A stretch of DNA of 10,160 bases from an uncultured Flavobacteriales bacterium (GTDB taxonomy: Bacteria > Bacteroidota > Bacteroidia > Flavobacteriales > Vicingaceae): NCBI GenBank assembly GCA_913052515.1, contig CAJXFJ010000031.1:1-10160 (forward strand), given 5' to 3'. The notes below the pieces were generated by a model. The model ran no database searches, was not told the DNA's origin, and saw nothing but the letters and a program-made list of their open reading frames with translations. Positions 6,696 through 10,160 of this stretch are shown piece by piece; position 1 is the first letter of the stretch, and every line of letters begins with the position of its first letter. The translations under genes and the position numbers were made by a program.

Positions 6696-8662
6696 TGAAT
6701 ATCAAAAAAATAGCAGGTAGTTTGCTAATTGCAGTTACTGCCTTTACCGCAAATGCTCAAAAATATCAGGACTTCGAATTTAATGAGGAGGTTGAGTTTA
6801 GTAAAGACTCTTTAAGCCATATTGAAGAAGAAGCCATTATTAAAAGAACCCAATCCTTTGAATATATTGTAACCGCGCAAGAGGAATATCAATATGAGTA
6901 TAATTACTCAGCACGATGGTTAGGATCTGATAAGGCGATTGAAGAGAATAATAAAATTTATCTTTCAGCTCCAGACGATGGAAGTGTTGTATTTCAGAAA
7001 GCTCGAGTGATTAGTCCAGAGGGAAAGGTTACGGAGCTAAATAGTGATGATATTCTTGAAGGCGTTTACGAAGAAGATGGCGATGAAGTGAAATACTACT
7101 ATTTTGCTGTTGAAGGATTGGAGAAAGGAAGCATTATTGAAGAATGTAGTTATAAAAAATACGGTTCAAATTACTACGGAACAAAGGTTTATTTTCAAGG
7201 ATCTGAGGCTCGATTTAATCAAACATTTGAGTTGATTTGTCCACCTCACCTTTGGTTTGAGTTTAAATCCTTGAACGGAGCTCCAGAAATTGAAAAAGAT
7301 ACAACTCTTGAGGATGAAAATCGCTGGTTTTTAACCATTGATACTGTAGAGAAAATTAAGTCTCAACCTTATTTGTACACCCAAGTTGTAAAGCAAGCCC
7401 TGCTTTATAAATTAAATAGAAATAGTGCACAAAATAGGGGTGATATCACTTCTTATAGTCGCGCGGCTGATTTTGTTTATCAATCAACGCATCAGGAATT
7501 GGGTAAGAAAACAGCTAAGGCAATTGATAAGATCTACAAAGGATTAGACATTGATGAGCTGGATACGGAAGGTAAAATTAGAGCGATAGAAGAATATATT
7601 AAGTCGAATTACCAAGTGATCAATGCTTCTGTTCCAAGTTTGGAGGACTTAGATTTTATTTTGGAGAATAAGGCCATGAGCCCTAAAGGATCTGTAAAAT
7701 TTCATATTCAGTTTTTTGAGCGTGCAGGTATTGAAAATCATATTGTATTGACAACGGATAGAAGTGAAATTCGATTTGATGAAGAATTTGAAGCCTATTT
7801 ATTCTTACTAAAATACCTCTTTTACTTTCCTGAGTTGGAAACATACATCGCTCCATCTGAGCAGTATAGTCGTTGGGAGTATATTCCTGATACTTGGGCT
7901 CACAATTATGGCTTATTTATCAAATCAATGAATGTAGGAGGGGTTTCTGCTGTTTTAGGAGAAATTAAGTTTATTGAAGCATTGCCTTATACAAAGAGTA
8001 CAGATAAGATGTATATCGATGTCGATTTTTCAGAAGATATTCAATACCCAACCGTTGATTTACGAAAGGAGATGTTTGGATATACAGCGATATATCTTCA
8101 GCCTTATGTATTTCGCTTTGACGAACAAGCCTTAACTAATTTCAAATCTAGCATGAGCCAAATGGTAAGTGAAGATTTAGACGGAATAGAGGTTAATTTA
8201 GAAAATATCGAAGAAAATGATTTTTCAAGAAAGCCATACATTTTCTCATTTACTACCAAAGAACACAACTTTGTAGAAAAAGCTGGAGATGATTATCTAT
8301 TTAAGTTAGGGGAACTTATTGGGCCACAATCTGAAATGTATCAAGAAGAAGAAGAACGAGTTTATGATATAGAAGCGGATCATACAAGACACTATTACCG
8401 TGAGATTACTTTTAATGTACCAGAAGGTTATCAAATCAAGAATTTAGATGATGCGAAAATGGACCATCAATACGAAATGGATGGAGAAACAAGAATTCTG
8501 TTTACTTCTAAAGTAATTGAAGAAAATGGCAAGTATAAAGTAGTTTCCGAAGAGTATTATGGACAAGTAGTGTGGCCTTCAGAAAAATATGAGCAATATA
8601 GAGAGGTGATTAATGCAGCCGCTGATTTTAATAAAATTGTATTAGTTTTAGAGAAAAAGTAA
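6695..8662 (+). CDS. Secreted DUF3857 protein with a degenerate (triad-less) transglutaminase-like domain
   Basis: A 655-residue protein with signal peptide 1-21 (TANA|Q). Its layout matches the preceding gene product: a DUF3857-like beta domain (about 50-230, with QKARVISPEGKVTEL and GLEKGSIIEE), a helical transglutaminase-like core (about 270-405) and a beta-rich C-terminal region. The catalytic positions are lost. Where the neighbour has GDCKDM, this protein has GSVKFH (Val334 for Cys). Where the neighbour has LDATD, this one has IAPSE (Ala386 for Asp). No His lies in the segment matching VDNHMIA. It should therefore be enzymatically inactive and may bind a ligand, a wall fragment or the active paralogue. 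Its ATG overlaps the previous stop (TAATG), which suggests translational coupling. The reading frame is intact over its full length, so it is not a decaying gene. Low primary identity means the domain call rests on pattern alignment by eye. Confidence 0.85.
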   Translation: MNIKKIAGSLLIAVTAFTANAQKYQDFEFNEEVEFSKDSLSHIEEEAIIKRTQSFEYIVTAQEEYQYEYNYSARWLGSDKAIEENNKIYLSAPDDGSVVFQKARVISPEGKVTELNSDDILEGVYEEDGDEVKYYYFAVEGLEKGSIIEECSYKKYGSNYYGTKVYFQGSEARFNQTFELICPPHLWFEFKSLNGAPEIEKDTTLEDENRWFLTIDTVEKIKSQPYLYTQVVKQALLYKLNRNSAQNRGDITSYSRAADFVYQSTHQELGKKTAKAIDKIYKGLDIDELDTEGKIRAIEEYIKSNYQVINASVPSLEDLDFILENKAMSPKGSVKFHIQFFERAGIENHIVLTTDRSEIRFDEEFEAYLFLLKYLFYFPELETYIAPSEQYSRWEYIPDTWAHNYGLFIKSMNVGGVSAVLGEIKFIEALPYTKSTDKMYIDVDFSEDIQYPTVDLRKEMFGYTAIYLQPYVFRFDEQALTNFKSSMSQMVSEDLDGIEVNLENIEENDFSRKPYIFSFTTKEHNFVEKAGDDYLFKLGELIGPQSEMYQEEEERVYDIEADHTRHYYREITFNVPEGYQIKNLDDAKMDHQYEMDGETRILFTSKVIEENGKYKVVSEEYYGQVVWPSEKYEQYREVINAAADFNKIVLVLEKK

Positions 8663-8680
8663 ATATTGAAATAAAAGTTT

Positions 8681-8716
8681 TAATCCTAATTAGTTCTACT
8701 TGGCTTTTTGGGATTA
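8681..8716 (+). other. Imperfect inverted repeat between operon end and usp promoter
   Basis: TAATCCTAA (8681-8689) can pair with TTGGGATTA (8708-8716) over nine positions including one G-T pair, with an 18-base loop. No T run follows, so it is a poor terminator for the upstream operon. It overlaps the spacer of the promoter at 8700-8729, so it could equally be an operator or chance. No other terminator is seen between 8662 and 8756. Confidence 0.3.
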
Positions 8717-8729
8717 TTAGCTATATTTG
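8700..8729 (+). promoter_or_regulatory. Bacteroidota-type promoter of the UspA gene
   Basis: TTG (8700-8702), 19 bases, then TATATTTG (8722-8729) fit the -33/-7 pattern TTG-N17-23-TAnnTTTG recognised by the primary sigma factor of this phylum. The -7 box ends 26 bases before the ATG at 8756, leaving a short leader of about 20 bases. This indicates that the universal stress gene is transcribed independently of the upstream operon. Confidence 0.75.
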
Positions 8730-8755
8730 AATCGCTTAACCTCAAACACTAACCT

Positions 8756-9583
8756 ATGGAAGACACATACAAAGTTTTAGTACCCAATGATTTTACCGAA
8801 GAAGCTTCAGCTGCAATCACCTACGCTGCTTTTGTTGCTAAAAGTTTTCAAGGTGAATTATTGTTATTGCATGTAATATCAAGCGAAAAGGCAAGAGCAA
8901 ATGCTGAAGAGCAACTAAAGAAAATTTCTGAAGATGCGTCGAATACATATAGCTTGACGGTGAATTATGAAATTAGAAAGGGAAGTATTTTTGATCAAAT
9001 TCCAGAAGTAGCGGAAGAAAAGAATGCCATGCTTATTGTTATGGGAACACATGGAATAAAAGGTATTCAGCATTTAACAGGCAGTTATGCGCTTAAAGTA
9101 ATAGGTCACTCTAAAGTGCCATTTATTGTTTGCCAGAGCAAAAAATCAGGTGGTTCAATTAAAGATTTAGTGCTTCCGATTAAGTTTTCTCAAGAAACAA
9201 AATCTAAGCTTTCAATTACATCTACCATTGCTAAGCACTTTGGAGCTGTTGTTCACATTTTTACTTCTAATGAGACCGATGAATTCATTAGAACTAAAGT
9301 GAGTAGAGAATTAACTTTTGCTAAGCATTATTTTGATGAAAGAGGTGTAAAGTATGAAGTGGAAACTGCACCGGAATCGGGCAATTTTATTCCTCAAATG
9401 CTTGACTATGCCAATGATATTGATGCTGATATGATTGCGATTGTTAATTCAGCAGGCGATGGAGGCTTTTTACCTGACCTTTTTAAAGGTAGTGGAGAAC
9501 TTGAAGTTTTGAATAACAAATATAAAATTCCAACGATTGTAATGAACCCATCTCAGGTGTTTGTACCTGAGCATTTTGGTTAG
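8756..9583 (+). CDS. Tandem-domain universal stress protein (UspA family)
   Basis: A 275-residue cytoplasmic protein with two Usp domains (about 5-128 and 135-267) and no signal peptide. Domain 1 begins YKVLVPNDFTEEA and carries the nucleotide-binding loop MGTHG-I-K-G-I-Q-H-L-T-GS (Gly97, Gly100, Gly109-Ser110), followed by a VPFIVCQ strand. The spacing between the second Gly and the final GS is 8 residues, one fewer than in the classical G-x2-G-x9-G(S/T) motif. I recall the same form from other tandem Usps of this phylum. Domain 2 starts IKDLVLPIKFS and ends IPTIVMNP. Its equivalent loop is NSAGDGGFLPDLFKGSGE and lacks the binding motif, so only the first domain is likely to bind ATP. Usp proteins act in stress survival, but the specific role here is unknown. 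It has its own promoter and terminator. Confidence 0.92.
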   Translation: MEDTYKVLVPNDFTEEASAAITYAAFVAKSFQGELLLLHVISSEKARANAEEQLKKISEDASNTYSLTVNYEIRKGSIFDQIPEVAEEKNAMLIVMGTHGIKGIQHLTGSYALKVIGHSKVPFIVCQSKKSGGSIKDLVLPIKFSQETKSKLSITSTIAKHFGAVVHIFTSNETDEFIRTKVSRELTFAKHYFDERGVKYEVETAPESGNFIPQMLDYANDIDADMIAIVNSAGDGGFLPDLFKGSGELEVLNNKYKIPTIVMNPSQVFVPEHFG

Positions 9584-9599
9584 AACGTACAATTTAGAT

Positions 9600-9638
9600 A
9601 ATAAAAAAGGGGAGTGATTTTCACTCCCCTTTTTTATT
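9600..9638. terminator. Bidirectional Rho-independent terminator
   Basis: A perfect 18-bp stem (9600-9617 with 9621-9638) has a 3-base TTT loop. Its core is GGGGAGTGA/TCACTCCCC, flanked by six As on the left and six Ts on the right, so it has a T tract in both directions. It lies 17 bases after the usp stop and 12 bases after the stop of the convergent lipoprotein gene, and serves both. Confidence 0.92.
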
Positions 9639-9649
9639 TGAAACCATTT

Positions 9650-10160
9650 CTATTTTATTTGAAAGGATTTAGCACTCTTCAACATTTGATTGACTGCTGC
9701 TTGTGAAAAAGCATTTTCTTCAATGCTTTTAAGTTCATAGATATCTCCTTCTACCTGCATGTTCATGAAGAAGTGAACTTCAGGGTCTAAATCACTGTCT
9801 TTAATGCTCTTTTTATAGATAAAGTAATTCGGCTCTTCTTCTACAATCTCAATGGTGAAAACCATGTCGTTTTGCAATTCGGATTTCTTCTCCTCTACAC
9901 TTAATCCAAAAGGAACAATTTCTAAACCATAGCGGTCTGCAACTGCAATACGAACGCTTCCAAAAGGTGTCTCACTGATTTCTGCTTTACCTTGGTTTTC
10001 ATCAGGTATATAAATTTCAGCTGGAATTGAATAGTCTGCTAGTGAAATCGGTTTCATCCCAGATAAATCATTTGCCTCAGTAGTTTGTTCTGTTGCATTT
10101 TTTTCAGTTTCATCCGTTGAACTCTCTTGACTAGTGTTGCTACAAGCAAAAAGCAAGAAA
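9650..10160 (-). CDS. Putative lipoprotein of unknown function (5' end outside window)
   Basis: The reading frame is open to the right edge, so the start codon lies outside the window. The TTG at 10154-10156 falls inside the signal peptide and is not a credible start. The visible N-terminus reads FLLFAC-SN, a type II signal peptide end with lipobox L-F-A-C. The Cys, encoded about 15 bases further in, would be lipidated and anchor the protein to a membrane. A Ser/Thr/Glu-rich linker of about 25 residues follows. Then comes a small, probably beta-rich domain (SIPAEIYIPDE, GSVRIAVADRYGLEIVPF, MVFTIEIVEEEPNYFIYKK) and a helical C-terminus (AAVNQMLKSAKSFQ). I do not recognise a family. It is convergent with the usp gene and shares its terminator. 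Confidence 0.85.
   Translation of the reverse strand, partial: FLLFACSNTSQESSTDETEKNATEQTTEANDLSGMKPISLADYSIPAEIYIPDENQGKAEISETPFGSVRIAVADRYGLEIVPFGLSVEEKKSELQNDMVFTIEIVEEEPNYFIYKKSIKDSDLDPEVHFFMNMQVEGDIYELKSIEENAFSQAAVNQMLKSAKSFQIK

Noticed and set aside
10154..10156. TTG as start codon of the lipoprotein gene
   Set aside because: It is only three residues upstream of the lipobox Cys-1 region and leaves no signal peptide. The frame continues past the window edge, so the true start is outside.

Overview
The window looks like chromosomal DNA of a member of the Bacteroidota, most probably a marine-type Flavobacteriales. The evidence is an AT-rich genome, no Shine-Dalgarno sequences, a promoter of the TTG-N19-TAnnTTTG type, a tRNA without encoded CCA, and protein families concentrated in this phylum (DUF4468, DUF3857/transglutaminase-like, TPR plus MORN-variant repeats, tandem UspA). 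The genus cannot be read from the sequence.

Left part (1-1468): the window opens inside a tRNA-Asn(GTT) gene, whose 3' half and hairpin terminator are present. The last 18 bases of this tRNA recur at 143-160. The tRNA end plus terminator plus linker (82 bp) recurs at 1065-1146 with only two C-to-T differences. Between the copies lies one small gene for a secreted DUF4468 protein (315-869). The pattern, a duplication starting in the T-loop of a tRNA, resembles the attachment-site scar of an integrated element, but no integrase is present. A mosaic of short, GC-richer repeats and hairpins follows each long copy.

Central part (1469-8662): three same-strand genes spaced by 7 bp and by a 1-base overlap form a tight operon. 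They encode (i) a 1092-residue secreted protein with about five TPRs followed by about 28-30 MORN-type repeats, arranged in a striking 7-unit super-repeat; (ii) a secreted DUF3857/transglutaminase-like protein with an intact Cys-His-Asp triad; and (iii) a related secreted protein in which all three triad positions are lost, i.e. a pseudo-transglutaminase. All three, and the DUF4468 protein, have a signal peptide predicted to be cut at Ala|Gln. This operon is the most interesting coherent system here. A repeat scaffold working with an active/inactive enzyme-like pair outside the cytoplasm is inference; no substrate is known.

Right part (8663-10160): a recognisable Bacteroidota promoter drives a tandem UspA protein (8756-9583). 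An 18-bp perfect hairpin with A/T tails at 9600-9638 acts as a bidirectional terminator between it and a convergent lipoprotein gene that runs off the right edge.
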